Translations under genes and position numbers: made by a program
Origin: Nilaparvata lugens
Taxonomy: Eukaryota; Arthropoda; Insecta; Hemiptera; Delphacidae
Assembly: GCF_014356525.2 (NCBI RefSeq)
Contig: NC_052511.1
Coordinates: forward strand, 4,937,016 to 5,001,015
DNA: 64,000 nucleotides
Direction of reading: 5' to 3'
The notes under the pieces: model-generated
What the model saw: only the letters and a program-made list of their open reading frames with translations
Told to the model about the DNA's origin: nothing
Databases searched by the model: none
In this document: piece after piece, positions 33,516 through 45,435 of the stretch
Layout of the letters: each line of letters starts with the position of its first letter
Position numbering within the stretch: the first letter of the stretch is position 1

Positions 33516-34574
33516 ATTAGTTAGGCAAAGGCAAGTCAAGTAAGTCAGATAATGAAAATCATCTAAATATTCTGTGTTGTTATGAATAAGGTGTCGTTGT
33601 GGTAAATATCCAAATTTGTTAGTTACCAAGTCGCTCTTCATGGGTTGTTGTCTAACGGTTTTCATGACAATATTTGAAATAATTGAACGTGCCTTCTCTC
33701 GGCCAATGGCAGTAGAGCTCAGCCTCTATTGGTTGACAGCTAACAGCCAATCGTAGGGCTTCTCCCACACTGTATTATCTTCTGCTCAGTGTTCAAGTTT
33801 TTAGTTTACTGGAGATTGATAATGTGTATCAACCGAAACTAGCATCAAATTGATTCAATGAACCAGTGGTTTTATGAACATCAAGTCGTTTTAATCTCTA
33901 CATCAAATTTTTCTTGAGCTGTTATACTCATTTTCGTATTTACTAAACAGTGCGCAAATCATGGCAGATTGAACAAGTTCAAATCAAAGTTGATCTTTTC
34001 TCATTCACAGCCTTATTGAAATATGTATTGGAAGTTAGATAATTCAAAAAAAATTGAAACTCGAAGACTATGTATAAAGGTTTGGTTTGTATGTATGCCA
34101 CAGGACATTGAATGGTCATGAATTTGTATCAAAAATATAAATATCAATAGAACAGTCCACTGTTACAGGTAACATCAAAATGCCAATCTATTTATAATTG
34201 GAAATATATTATGTGAATGTTTGTTCGATACATAATCATAGTAAATTTATTCTAATCATTATAATCTTATTCACCTATAATCACAATGAAAATCATTGTG
34301 TTTTGCTAAATACCACCACAATCTTAGTAGCTAGTCTTTATAGAGTTCCTTGAAGTTCAAATCTGAATACAACATTTAACCTGACATGCTTACGTAAGGT
34401 CTGTATATTATCAAATATGTACATTATTAGAGATGTAAGGTCTGTATATTTTCAAAGCTATCTAGAAGAATACTTTTTGAAAAGAGGACCATTTACGAAA
34501 AGTTGAGCTATTAACAGAAGGGTACCCTGGAAAGAATCTGCAACCTCAAGCCTCATTATGGTCCAGTCTAAACT
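33516..34574. other. Mostly unannotated; CCAAT cluster at its left
   Basis: The stretch 33,695-33,770 contains CCAAT, ATTGG and CCAAT within 60 bases. It is a diverged relative of 40,905-40,970 (GGCCAATGGCAGTAGAGCTC against GGCCAATGACAATAGAGCTC). The remainder holds nothing that I can support. It would include the 3' UTR of the minus-strand exon that ends at 34,575. Confidence 0.4.
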
Positions 34575-34910
34575 CTACTGGAAAAATAAAAATTTGTTCG
34601 GAGCCGAATCCTTTGTGGAGTCGTTCTCAAAATTGGCATTAAACCTTTTTATGAGCGCTATCATCTTGAAACTGTCATACGTAAGCCAATAAAAATCATC
34701 TTCATTTGTGTTAAAGTTGAAGGTCACATCTTGGCGCGAAGTTTTGGCTCCGAACTGGTTCCGTAACTTAGTCACTTCTCTCCAGTGATAACAATAAAGT
34801 GGCGATTTCACAGCGCATGTAAAATAATCCGCCCTTGTACGGCGATTTTCTCGGGCCAATAATTCTTCCCAAATATCATCTTTGTAGGGATGGCTAGCCT
34901 GTGCCTCCCA
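34575..34910 (-). CDS. Terminal coding exon, unidentified protein
   Basis: On the minus strand a pyrimidine-rich tract ending CGTTTTAG precedes an open frame of 111 codons that ends in TAG. The exon reads in phase 0 from TGG (WEAQASHPYKDDIWEELL) and has balanced codon use. Its composition is much less AT-rich than the flanks. It includes YCYHWREVTKLRNQFG and DDFYWLTYDSFKMIALI, with conserved-looking aromatic and charged residues. No signal peptide or membrane segment is visible in this part. I do not recognise the family. The gene would start at higher coordinates, but I could not place an upstream exon with confidence. It could also be a lineage-specific multigene family member or a fragment. 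Confidence 0.55.
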   Translation of the reverse strand, partial: WEAQASHPYKDDIWEELLARENRRTRADYFTCAVKSPLYCYHWREVTKLRNQFGAKTSRQDVTFNFNTNEDDFYWLTYDSFKMIALIKRFNANFENDSTKDSAPNKFLFFQ

Positions 34911-35368
34911 CTAAAACGAAAAAATCTATTTCGAATAACCTTTAGATAAGCGCTCGGTAGGGGATCATCATCCTATCACGGTAATGCCACTGAAAAATTC
35001 TATTTTAAAGGTTAACTTGATGCTTTGGAACATTTCCAGACCATGCGTATCTCAGAATTATTACTTTGTACGAATAAAATGAGATTCAAGCTCGGTGTGT
35101 ATTGGTAGCTTCTACTAACCTTCTCCAATTATCAGAGTTATTGCTTCAAGTTATAACATTCGAGTAATTCTTTCAACAAACATTTGCTTGATGATTGTAT
35201 AAGGTTGCCAATGAGAATAACTTAATTTTTCATCGTACTCCTATCATCTATCAATGAAGTCAGTTGAGATGGTTGAATATTGCAGTTCAGAAAAAATAGT
35301 TATGATGAAGATGATTTACATGTTTAGTACAGTTTTCAACTCATCAGATAACTTTTGGTGAATATGGG
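34911..35368. other. Unannotated; possible intron
   Basis: This lies immediately upstream of the minus-strand exon acceptor. No repeat or ORF is supported. Confidence 0.35.
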
Positions 35369-35958
35369 CATAGAGATAAAGTAGCAGAGGAGTATATCCC
35401 ATTATGTAGCACGTTTATGTTGCAAATTTCACTGTTAACTCAGGACAATAATCCTAGTAGTTTGTTTTTGGTGAAGCTATGTGACGCTGGTAGTCTCTCA
35501 CTCTGTGTGGTGTTCTAATGCTATGGCCACACGAGCGCACATAGAGCGTCCGTTGCAACTTACTTTTTGCGGCCGTCGCCAATGACACCACACGAGCGTT
35601 GAGTGTGGTGCGTCAACGTCACTTGGCTTTACGCAATTGAACCAGACGAAGTAATAATTTTTGCATGTCACGACGTGCGTTGTAGCATTTCTGCGCAGTT
35701 CAAAAATCACCGTCCGGTACTTGGTACGCATGTACTTCGTGTGTTGTCACCAATTTACTTCTATGTATTTCTACAACGGACGTCAAAAGATAAGTTGTAA
35801 CGGACGTACTTTGTGCGCTCGTGTGGCCCTAGCCTTATACTCTCACCTAGCCAGTGATAATCGACAGTTATCGGATTGAGTTCACAGAAAAATCGGCCAG
35901 AAGTATGGAACATAACCGACCTATAACAAGAGCTATCTTCTGATATCTTTTCTCTATG
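35369..35958. mobile_element. Family E foldback MITE, copy 3, interrupted
   Basis: The ends CATAGAGATAAAGTAGCA and TTTTCTCTATG, plus the conserved GACGCTGGTAGTCTCTCA, identify family E. Flanks are ATATGGG on the left and ATATAGG on the right, a 6/7 match to a target duplication. A second MITE of about 316 bp interrupts the element, making it about twice the length of copies 1 and 2. Confidence 0.75.
35519..35834. mobile_element. GGCCACACGAGCGC-ended MITE nested in family E
   Basis: The left end, TGCTATGGCCACACGAGCGC, mirrors the right end, GCGCTCGTGTGGCCCTAGCC. Further inside, CGTCCGTTGCAACTTA mirrors TAAGTTGTAACGGACG. The interior is GC-rich, and its short ORFs on both strands carry no recognised domain. 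The break point lies in a segment that is continuous in family E copies 1 and 2. Flanking TAA/TTA suggests a Harbinger-like target. Confidence 0.8.
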
Positions 35959-35992
35959 ATATAGGTGATACAATATTCAAATGAATTCTTAA

Positions 35993-36395
35993 TTGACCGA
36001 GCGAAGTAAGGTCTAAGATTCAAGTCGACAGTTTGGCATTTCTCTTAATGTTTAAATGTTTATATGTTGCGCATTTACGGCGAAACGCGTTAATAGATTT
36101 TCATGAAATTTCACAGGTATGTTCCTTTTTTAATTGCGCGTCAACATATATACAAGATTTTTGGAAATTTTCCATTTCAAAGATAATATAAAAGGAAAAA
36201 GGAGCCTCCTTCATACGCCAATATTAGAGTAAAAATCAGGCTATAGAATTATTCATCATAAATCAGCTGACAAGTGATTACACAGATGTGTGGAGAAGCC
36301 AGTCTATTGCTGTATTTCCATAAGGTCTATAGTTTCAATCAGGTACTTGTGGATGAGAATACTGCGTGAAGTCTACTGTTCACAGAACTACTAGT
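35993..36395 (-). mobile_element. Family D repeat, copy 5 (inverted)
   Basis: Full-length copy of about 403 bp, with ends TTGACCGAGCGAAGTAAGGT and AACTACTAGT. The terminal hairpin has one change: AA replaces the second GA. Confidence 0.78.
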
Positions 36396-36842
36396 ATAAT
36401 ACTGACTAGCTTTTTAGGATAGTATCTATGTACCCTTATACTTTATTCTGTCTTGAATCTCCTTTGCTAAATCCATGCCCCTCTTTTTAGATCAACTCTA
36501 GCTATCATTGTAGAGAATAATTGAACAATTATAGAGTTTTAACATTGGAGTGGGCTGTGATCTACAATCAAATTGAGTAAATTAGAATGATGTTTATTTG
36601 AATTTTCAATTTTTTGCAAACATCAACTTTATAAAAACAGATAACTCTCACGAACAGTACTCCTTCCTCTTCTTCTTCTGCATATTTCTCACTCCTTTCC
36701 TCATCCAGTTGAAAATCATTGTCAAAATTCAAGGCATTTTGTAATGGTTACATTAGATTTCTATAATCAGATTCTCAGTAGAAAGGAAGAATAATTTATG
36801 CAGAAGGTTGATAGATACGCTCAAAATTATCAAGAAAATTTC
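36396..36842. other. Unannotated spacer
   Basis: No supported feature. Confidence 0.4.
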
Positions 36843-37345
36843 ACTACATTAGAAACTCGATAATTCGAAATCCTCTATAATTCGTAGTGGACGCTCGCTC
36901 CCTTGAAAAAACCTATATAATTTGTAATAAAGCCAAGTATTTCGGTACTCTCGATAATTCGTAGTGGAATCGAGCGCTGGCTTATCTTCAACCTCTATAA
37001 TTCGTGATTCTGACTGTGAGAACTGTCTATAGTTCGTATTTTTGTTTTTTCATACATCATGGAAGGGAGAAATACAATATTGGATAATGACTTATCACTT
37101 ATTGGATAATGACTAAATACTTATAAATATTTACTTATAAATACTTATCGTATTTTTTGTAACTGGGCACCCGCCGAAAAACCTTCGGGTTTGGTAGGAT
37201 CCTCAATTGTTTGTATTGTGAATAAAAATTTTGATTTGATTTTACTATATAATTCGTAGTTCTAACTATGAAAACTCTCTAAAGCTCGTAGTTACTGTTT
37301 TTTGATACATCATGGAGGGAAATAATACAGTATCAGATAATGACT
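36843..37345 (+). repeat. TATAATTCGTAG repeats with a tail insertion
   Basis: The motif (C/G)ATAATTCGTAG or a close variant occurs about seven times (from 36,860 to 37,275), giving spaced units of 30-60 bp. The tract CATCATGGARGGGARAAATACA-like occurs at 37,057 and 37,309, so the region is also duplicated. A LINE-type tail at 37,155-37,246 lies between the two copies. The motif recalls pogo/Tigger termini, but this is only a resemblance. Confidence 0.55.
37155..37246 (+). mobile_element. Short retro-element tail with TTTGATTTGA end
   Basis: AACTGGGCACCCGCCGAAAA, then CCTTCGGGTTTGGTAGGATC, then GTGAATAAAAATTTTGATTT. The CCGAA...TTCGG pair forms a small hairpin before AATAAA and the tandem tail. 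Confidence 0.55.
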
Positions 37346-37346
37346 T

Positions 37347-38002
37347 ATTTACGGGACAGGATAGAGAGTAGGTACTACAGAAGCACTGTAGGAGTCCACT
37401 ACAGTGTTAGTCTCCTTGCTAAGGTAGCTTATGTGTCTGAAATCAGGTTACTCTTGGAGCATGCTCTCTTAAATATATAATACTCTTAAAAATTCTTGCT
37501 CAGAAGATCTTACGCGTGCAAAACAGTCATTTGTCATTGCATACCACGCCTTCAACATTACTTCACGCTTCAAATTCAACGCAATGTCCATACTTTACCT
37601 ACAGGTGCAACGGGATAACTAGTTCTACAGTTCACTTTCTATAAGTTGAGCTCAATGCTAAGTCGGCACCATACAGCATACAGGTCATAGAGTGTCAGAC
37701 AGGGCTCCAATCCAATAACAAACGCAACTTATGTTTATTAATTTGATTAGCTATGGTCCAATATTCGAATAAACTTGTCGGGAATAAATTCTGAGTAGCT
37801 GGCCGATAATTCATAAAATCCTTTCACGGAGAGTGGAGTGAAATATTTCAATAGCCTTCAATCAGGTTTGACAATTCGCACGATTTCTTTCGGTATTGAT
37901 CTGCTATTAAGTCGGATCGGTGGTGTACTGTATTTAGCATAGAAACTTATGTTTAGCTTTATATCAAATTAAGTCCATTGTCCAATCACTATAATGACGC
38001 TA
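37347..38002. other. Unannotated spacer
   Basis: No supported feature. Confidence 0.4.
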
Positions 38003-38155
38003 AGGCCCGGTCGCACAAAAGCCGGTTAATTTTTAACTGTGATTAATTTCACGAGAAGCAATCAGAGAAGGCCTTTTTGATAAGACGGCTTCTCTGATTG
38101 ATTCTCGTGGAATTAATCGCGGTTAAAATTCAACCGGCTTTTGTGCAACCGGCAC
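38003..38155. mobile_element. Family F palindromic MITE, copy 2
   Basis: AGGCCCGGTCGCACAAAAGC at the left mirrors GCTTTTGTGCAACCGG at the right. The middle has TGATTAATTTCACGAGAA and the matching inverted TTCTCGTGGAATTAATCG. It is better preserved than the copy at 26,257. Confidence 0.85.
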
Positions 38156-38284
38156 CAAGTTTGCAGACTCTGCTTATGAGAAGAGCTGGATTCCAATCTC
38201 ATAATTTATAGTAGAATAACAACTATTTGAATTCTGGAAAATAAACAAACTATGATTGTTCAGTTATACTTACTACTTACTCCT

Positions 38285-38530
38285 TGGCGTTACAGCTCAT
38301 TCGGAGCCTTGACCTCCTTCAAAAATCCTCTCCATTCTTCTCTATCGGCAGCCTTACGTCTCCATCCCCTGACACTCAGCTTCCTAATGTCGTCCTCCAC
38401 ATCCTCCAGCCAACGCTTTCTCGGACGTCCTCTCAGCCTTCTCCCTCCTGGGTTGTTCCTGAAGAACTTTAACTCTTGAGTCACTCATCCTCTCAACGTG
38501 TCCCAGCCAACTCAAACGCCTCAGTGTGTT
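38285..38530 (-). pseudogene. LINE ORF2 C-terminal remnant
   Basis: The minus strand encodes TLRRLSWLGHVERMSDSRV in one frame, then GRRLRGRPRKRWLEDVED and GWRRKAADREEWRGFLKE in another. This WLGHVERM, GRPRKRW, DRxxWR order is characteristic of the C-terminus of retrotransposon ORF2 proteins of the RTE-like type, downstream of the reverse transcriptase. The frame change between the two parts, and the absence of an RT domain upstream, show that it is a broken 5'-truncated fragment. Confidence 0.8.
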
Positions 38531-38564
38531 CAGTTATATTTGTTCAAATTATGAACAAATGCAC

Positions 38565-38915
38565 ATTGCATTTAGCATAGTGGTTGAGCCTGAATTCTGA
38601 AGGGATGTTCATGCTGAATCTATTTTGTTGCACTTTTAAAAGTAGGGAATAAAGAGTAAGTAGGTGTGAAAAGGGGAAGAATAGGAGGGAAATAGAGGAA
38701 AGAAAGAGAGAGAGAGCGAGAAATGCAAGCAACATTTGAATTAAGCAAAGTGGTTGAGCCTGAATTATGAAAGGATGTTCATGCTGAATCTATTTTGTTG
38801 TACTTTTAAATGTAAGGAATAAAGGGTGAGGAGGTGTGAAAAGGGACAGAATGGGAGGGAAAAATACGGAAGAAAGAGAGAAAAATAAAAATAGGCGAGC
38901 AACATTTGTAAGCCA
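38565..38915 (+). repeat. Tandem duplication of about 175 bp
   Basis: Two units share GTGGTTGAGCCTGAATT, GGATGTTCATGCTGAATCTA and GGTGTGAAAAGGG and both end in a purine-rich GAAAGAGAGA tract. They begin near 38,577 and 38,750. Confidence 0.88.
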
Positions 38916-39069
38916 GTCCACTTCTAACAAACATAGCTAAAGAAATAATGCCAATTGGTAGTAATTTTGTTTGTATTTCATGAGGTGATCATTTTATAAT
39001 CTTCTACATCATTAATTAAACACAAGACTTATTGGGGAATCATGGAACAATAAGTAGCAAGGAGCTATA

Positions 39070-39514
39070 GTGAGGTTCACGTTATAATGGCAGTGGAGAA
39101 AGATAGGAGAACAACGTTGCCAATCCTCTGTCTTGTCAATGCCTTCTGTGGACGGTAGCTGATACATGTTTATTGATGTAATATTAACTGTTCATTCTCG
39201 TTTAAAATAAACAATTATTATATTTCATACAGAAAGAAATAATATTTTTTAGGTTTATTAACTGTTAATTCTCGTTTAGAATAAACAATTATATTTTATA
39301 CAGAAAGAAATTATATTTTTTAATAATTTCATAATGAATTTTCATAATTAAGATGAAATATTTTGTTAATTTACTATCGATTCTACATTGTTAAAAGACG
39401 ATCTAGCAACAGAGAAAAGCGAGAAAGAGATAGTGCTATCCGCTTTGTTGAATGATAGACAGGGATAGCAATACCATTGCTAATCAAACACTGTCATTAT
39501 AACGTGAACCTCAC
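39070..39514 (-). mobile_element. Family A element, compact full-length copy
   Basis: The 445 bp have both termini intact: GTGAGGTTCACGTTATAATG and its inverse, CATTATAACGTGAACCTCAC. The subterminal regions differ at the two ends, so the ends can be told apart: the right end has GGAGAAAGATAGGAGAAC and the left end has GCTATCCGCTTTGTTGAATG. An internal partial duplication of ACAGAAAGAAATWATATTTT lies at 39,230-39,320. It contains no ORF. This copy best represents the family without nested insertions. Confidence 0.85.
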
Positions 39515-40254
39515 GAAGGAGATTAGTCGGAGAAAGATCCAGTTCGTCTTCTGTGCCGGACTGAAGTCAAGTGCAAATCCCTCTTCAATGACTACATTGT
39601 TTAATTATTGTAAGTTTGAGCTGTTACACCTGGATATTGTTATAAATAACTAACATTGTGACTCATTGGAAATTTTGATTGTATTAGCACTCATTTGGTA
39701 ATCCCCTAGTTGACCTGAATCTGTAATCATTAACATGTTCCTTTTACTTTGATTCGTTTGTAGGAATAACGCAGAGTTATTTTGCAATAACCGGTTACCG
39801 TAACAGTATGTTACTTACTTTTTCTATAACCAGTCGTAAACACGTGCATATATATTTGATTATTATTCGGTTTTATAGTTGAATTTTGTCCTAGATGAAT
39901 AGAATGTTCGGATTTTGTGGATAGTTGAGTTCATTTGAAGATAAATGTGATCAGGTTGTCACCTTTATAGGTGACTTTGAGTGTTGAACTCAGAAGCTAA
40001 ACTAGGTTATGCAAATCAGAAACTCAAGTCTTAAATGCAAATAAAATTCATATCAACCCTGTTATTAGATTCTATAGAGACATAAAATTGAATAGATCAT
40101 GTTCATATATTATAGTTTGCATGAATATTATAATATTGTTGCGTACAAGAAATAGTCCATTTTTTGAATCCTAGTCGATTGAGAGTGTAACACTTCTGTG
40201 TTTTCTCTCAAAAAGGGAAAAATTTTCAAAATAATTTACTCTTATTTGAAACTA
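39515..40254. other. Unannotated spacer
   Basis: AT-rich, with no supported gene or repeat. Confidence 0.4.
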
Positions 40255-40500
40255 TCAGGTAACCCGTGCTCAGCAAGTGTCTAATTAGAAGCTAGATGAA
40301 CTGAAAACTTGACCTACTGGAATCTCGAAGAATGTATTAATATTTAGACTATAACCATCCTCGGTAAATTAAGAATCTATGTGCAAAATTTCAAGTTAAT
40401 CAGTTCAGTAGTTGAGACGTGATGATGAGTCATACGTGAATTTCCTTTCCCGTACGTGTATGAGCCAATTTTTCCCTTTATCATAATATTATAGATAATC
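40255..40500 (+). mobile_element. Family I retro-element fragment, copy 2
   Basis: AGGTAACCCGTGCTCAGCAA, CTATAACCATCCTCGG, AAAATTTCAAGTTAATCAGT and TTTCCCGTACGTGTATGAGC occur in family order. It ends TATTATAGATA. Confidence 0.6.
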
Positions 40501-40522
40501 ATGATATATTTAATCGAATAGA

Positions 40523-40690
40523 GCTGGATTTGCAGACAGCAATGGTAGTGAACAGTGGAAATATGAGTCCTATGTGTTCTAATGGTAGCATTCATACTCC
40601 CTCGGTCGTGGTGAGTGTGAATCGTACAATTAGATCTTGTGGGATTTATATTCTCACTGTTCACTTTCACTGTTGTGTGCAAATCCAGCT
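40523..40690. mobile_element. Family K palindromic MITE
   Basis: GCTGGATTTGCAGACAGCAA at the left mirrors the right end, TGCAAATCCAGC. The inner arms repeat GTGAACAGTGGAAATATGAG and its inverted counterpart. Opposing ORFs of 84 and 109 codons exist only because the sequence is a palindrome. Confidence 0.75.
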
Positions 40691-41094
40691 TCAAATTAAC
40701 AAACAAAATTTATTATACAGTGGATGGATAGAATCCATGATAAATCGTATGAAGAATCAAGAATCTAAATTCGATTGTTACTAGGTTAGCTAGATTAGAT
40801 TGTAACACTATTATCATTAACACTAGTAAATCTTGTAGCTGATTAACATGTAGCAATAGTACTCTGTGAGTGGTGCTATGAGGAATACTTGGGCGAGTCT
40901 AGTCGCTCGGCCAATGACAATAGAGCTCAACCTCCATTGGTCAGCAGCTAATGGCCAATCATAGAGCTTCACCCATTCTATAATCAAAATATTCTGCTGC
41001 TCAATCTTCAAGCTTTCATTGGAAATTCAGACAATAAGATTTTAAAGACAGACTATGAGAAAGAATCAACAATTTCATTTCCTGAAGAATACTT

Positions 41095-41434
41095 TGTGAG
41101 TACCACGTATAATGATTAATATTGATGTTGCTAACCGTGTCTATCATTCCACAAAATAGATTGAGCTATCCTCTTTCAGCACCGCAACATTGCTAGATTG
41201 TTGTTTAACAATGTAAATCAACAAAATATTCAATGTCAATCATGAGAATTAACTATTAAATTTTTGAAAAATATTCTACGTTGAAGAATGAATTATAGTT
41301 GATCATTCAAAAAAGTATGAACAGTTAATATTACATTAGATATACCGGTATCAGATATGGTCTATATAGGCCATATAGAGAATCGACAGCGCTGTTCTCC
41401 TATCTTTCTTCACTCTCATCATAACTTGGACCTA
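41095..41434 (+). mobile_element. Family A short copy in duplication unit 1
   Basis: Runs from CACGTATAATGATTAATATT, through the family blocks AGCACCGCAACATTGC and GATATACCGGTATCAG, to the inverted end CATCATAACTTGGACC. The left terminus is degraded. Confidence 0.75.
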
Positions 41435-41890
41435 ACAACCAAAAAACTGTAGGTTCAGTGTACAGTAGCTATGGTTTGAATTACGGTTTGTATTATGTTG
41501 AATCATAAAACAACCAGTCTATAATATAGATCAGTGTAAATTTGCATAGCCATTCTCTGTTTCAAAGCACAAGATTAAGTATTTAAAAATAATTTTCTTT
41601 GAAGTATCCCAGCAGCATTGGACAATACATTGTGACAATACATCGCCTCCTTTTCTTCCTCTCCATCTCCATCTTCTTTCTTCTTTCATGATTTGTCTTC
41701 TGCATGATTCTCCCTTTATTTTTTAATTTCTTTTATTCCTAATCCTATACCCCACCACTGACCATAGCTAGACAAACCACAATAACAACGCACCAGATTA
41801 GTGCCTCAAATTCAGATTTGAATGAGAAAAATTACAAGAAGTAGGCCACGGTCAATTATTATTCCAAGTGTAGGACGCTATTGCACAACT

Positions 41891-41908
41891 AATACACACA
41901 CTCACATC

Positions 41909-41954
<46 letters not shown>

Positions 41955-41970
41955 ACACACACACACACAC

Positions 41971-42035
<65 letters not shown>
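41891..42035 (+). repeat. (CA)n microsatellite, unit 1
   Basis: About 145 bases of CA repeat with a few AC-CA phase breaks. Unit 2 carries the equivalent tract at 43,287-43,428 with different length and breaks. His/Thr and Cys/Val dipeptide ORFs across it are artefacts. Confidence 0.97.
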
Positions 42036-42036
<1 letters not shown>

Positions 42037-42301
42037 TACAAATGGCGTTCGGTGTTTGCGAATTCCCTGTAATTAGGGGCGGAATGGGCGTTGGCATTTA
42101 CATTTCTCTATTATTATTATCATCATCATCTTCAACGAAGGTCTGAAGCCAATTGTCATTTTATTTGGAGAGTCACTGTCACGATCTATGATTGTCTCAC
42201 CGGTTGATTGGTTGCCGAATTCTCTGTGTAATAATGATTGTAATGACTCAATTTAGAAGAGCTGACTTACTAATTCGTAACTGTATTTTTGTCAGGAGTA
42301 C

Positions 42302-43693
<1,392 letters not shown>

Positions 43694-43805
43694 GGTAGTT
43701 CATAGAGCGGCATGGTTTATCAATTGTTGAAGAATTAGATGAGAGGTATTGAAGATGAAGATTTCTGATCATAATGTCAGCATAATATCTTTATTTAATG
43801 CTGTC

Positions 43806-44040
43806 TAGCAGGTGACCTGTGCTCAGCAAGGGTCTGTTTCAATCACTTGACAAACAGAAAACTTGACGTACTGAATAATTCTTGAAGAACTTGAAATAGG
43901 CCTAAATGGTAAATCAAGGATCTATATTCAAAATTTTAAGTTAATCAGTGCAGCAGTTGAGACGTGATGATGCATCAAACATAATTTTCCTATCCCGTAC
44001 GTGTACAAGCCAATTATTCCCTTTATCAAAATAAATATAA
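43806..44040 (+). mobile_element. Family I retro-element fragment, copy 3
   Basis: AGCAGGTGACCTGTGCTCAG, AAACTTGACGTACTGAAT, GACGTGATGATGCATCAAAC and TCCCGTACGTGTACAAGC occur in family order. It ends in an AAAATAAATATAAAG tail. Confidence 0.6.
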
Positions 44041-44124
44041 AGATTTCTGATCAGATTGCTAATATTATTGATTGATTATCAAGTCGGCTTGAAGCAGCAC
44101 TTGAAAAATCATCACAAATCATGT

Positions 44125-44452
44125 GACTTTAAATTTTCGGGACAGAACATTTCAAATTCGGTAAGAGATAAATCCATGAGATTTGAAGGATAAATTCTTC
44201 ATGGTATTGTTGATCTAGTAAAACTAAAATTTCTGAAAATATAAATTTTTGAAAAAGTTATTCAATTTACCAAAAATAACTCAACTAAAAGTTATTTTTA
44301 GTAAATTGAACAACTCTCTTAAAAATTGATATTTTAACAAAATTTTCATTTTACTAGATAAACAACACCATGAAGGTTCTATGCTCTAAATCTCATGGAT
44401 TTATCTCTCACCGAATTTGAAATGTTCTGTCCCAAAAATTAAAACTTTAGAC
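44125..44452. repeat. Long inverted repeat with a very short loop
   Basis: Arms of about 160 bases meet near 44,285. Landmarks in the left arm are GGGACAGAACATTTCAAATT, GATAAATCCATGAGATTT and CAATTTACCAAAAATAACT. They recur inverted in the right arm. Arms differ at scattered sites, so it is not a fresh palindrome. It could be a foldback transposon or encode a hairpin RNA. The terminal phrase GACGCTCATATCTCA is related to sequence at 51,700. Confidence 0.88.
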
Positions 44453-44689
44453 GCTCATATCTCATAAAGTAATGATCGGGAAAAACATTTTTTCTTGTGA
44501 AAACTTTTTCATTTTGATAGCTTGATGATATAAAAATCGAAAAACTTTGAAAAATATCACCAGTAGAAAGTTTATTTTTAGCCTTTGCACAGCCTCAACC
44601 ACGAATATAATATGACAGGACTATGATTTTACTATTACTTTCTTTAAGTTACTCATTATTTCAAGTGATTAAGTAGATAGTGAGTGTAA

Positions 44690-44862
44690 TTTGTTATTTC
44701 ATCTGATTTGAAGCAATCTGAATCCAAAACGTCTTGTTTTTAAGTGTTTGAACTTGAAATTGGACTGTGAATGAAACTTAACCTACTTTTTGGACCAGTG
44801 TTTGAATCAAAATTCGGGTAAGAAACATTTTTGGGCTGTGCCTGTTGGTCCTCTCCCAATCA
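44690..44862 (+). mobile_element. Type-T retro-element tail
   Basis: GAAACTTAACCTACTTTTTG, then TGGGCTGTGCCTGTTGGTCC (hairpin position), then TCTCCCAATCATTGTG. The usual A-rich tail is replaced by the 36-bp tandem array that follows. Confidence 0.65.
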
Positions 44863-45062
44863 TTGTGTTTTGTGTATTATTGATGTGTATCATGAATTAT
44901 GTTTTGTTTATCATTGATGCGTATCATGAATTGTGTTTTGTGTATCATTGATGTGTATCATGAATTATGTTTTGTGTTTCATTGATGCGTATCATGAATT
45001 GTGTTTTGTGTATCATTGATGCGTATCACGAATTGTGTTTTGTGTATCATTGATGCATGATG
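44862..45062 (+). repeat. 36-bp tandem repeat
   Basis: Five units of TGTTTTGTGTATCATTGATG plus CGTATCATGAATTG, with alternation of GCGTATC and GTGTATC. It starts exactly at the end of a retro-element tail, so it may have grown from that tail. Confidence 0.93.
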
Positions 45063-45279
45063 CAGGTGTATTATGGTTGTTGAGTTGATTATTTGCGTAG
45101 AGCAGTCAAGTCAAGTCGTCCAGACGCATTAGTTACCGAATGTTTGTCTGGCCAATTTGCATTTGAAAAGGCGAAAGTGAAAATGCAATGAGGCAAGCTT
45201 GAAGGCGACATACTATGTAGCAGTACACGGCACTCAGCTCTCAGCAAAGCAAAGCACACAAATCGACACCTCTGTACTG

Positions 45280-45435
45280 TTTTCTTTCTCCTCTTCTTCT
45301 CATCTTGTTTCTTTCATCATCATCCTATCCTCCTCTTGTTCCTATTATCCTCCATCTTATCATATTCTTGCTCCTCTTATCATTATACTTTTTCTACAAC
45401 CTATACTTTACCTCCTTTATCTCTATCTCTATCTC
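45280..45435 (+). repeat. Polypyrimidine tract
   Basis: C+T-biased sequence with CTCCTCTT-type units. It continues in composition at 45,886-46,220 on the other side of a LINE fragment. Confidence 0.7.

Larger units (their letters stand above)
40889..42301 (+). repeat. 1.4-kb tandem duplication, unit 1
   Basis: The unit of 1,413 bp runs from TTGGGCGAGTCTAGTCGC to GTCAGGAGTAC. It contains a CCAAT cluster, a short family A copy, a CA microsatellite and unique-looking DNA. It is followed directly by unit 2. Short GGARTAC motifs lie at all three boundaries (40,882, 42,295 and 43,687). No gene is contained. Confidence 0.93.

Noticed and set aside
35498..35973. Cluster of four short ORFs in GC-rich DNA
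   Set aside because: The sequence is a MITE nested in another MITE; the ORFs follow the inverted arms.
40377..40784. Opposing ORFs of 84 and 109 codons
   Set aside because: The region is a palindromic MITE, so both strands read alike; the residues match no family.
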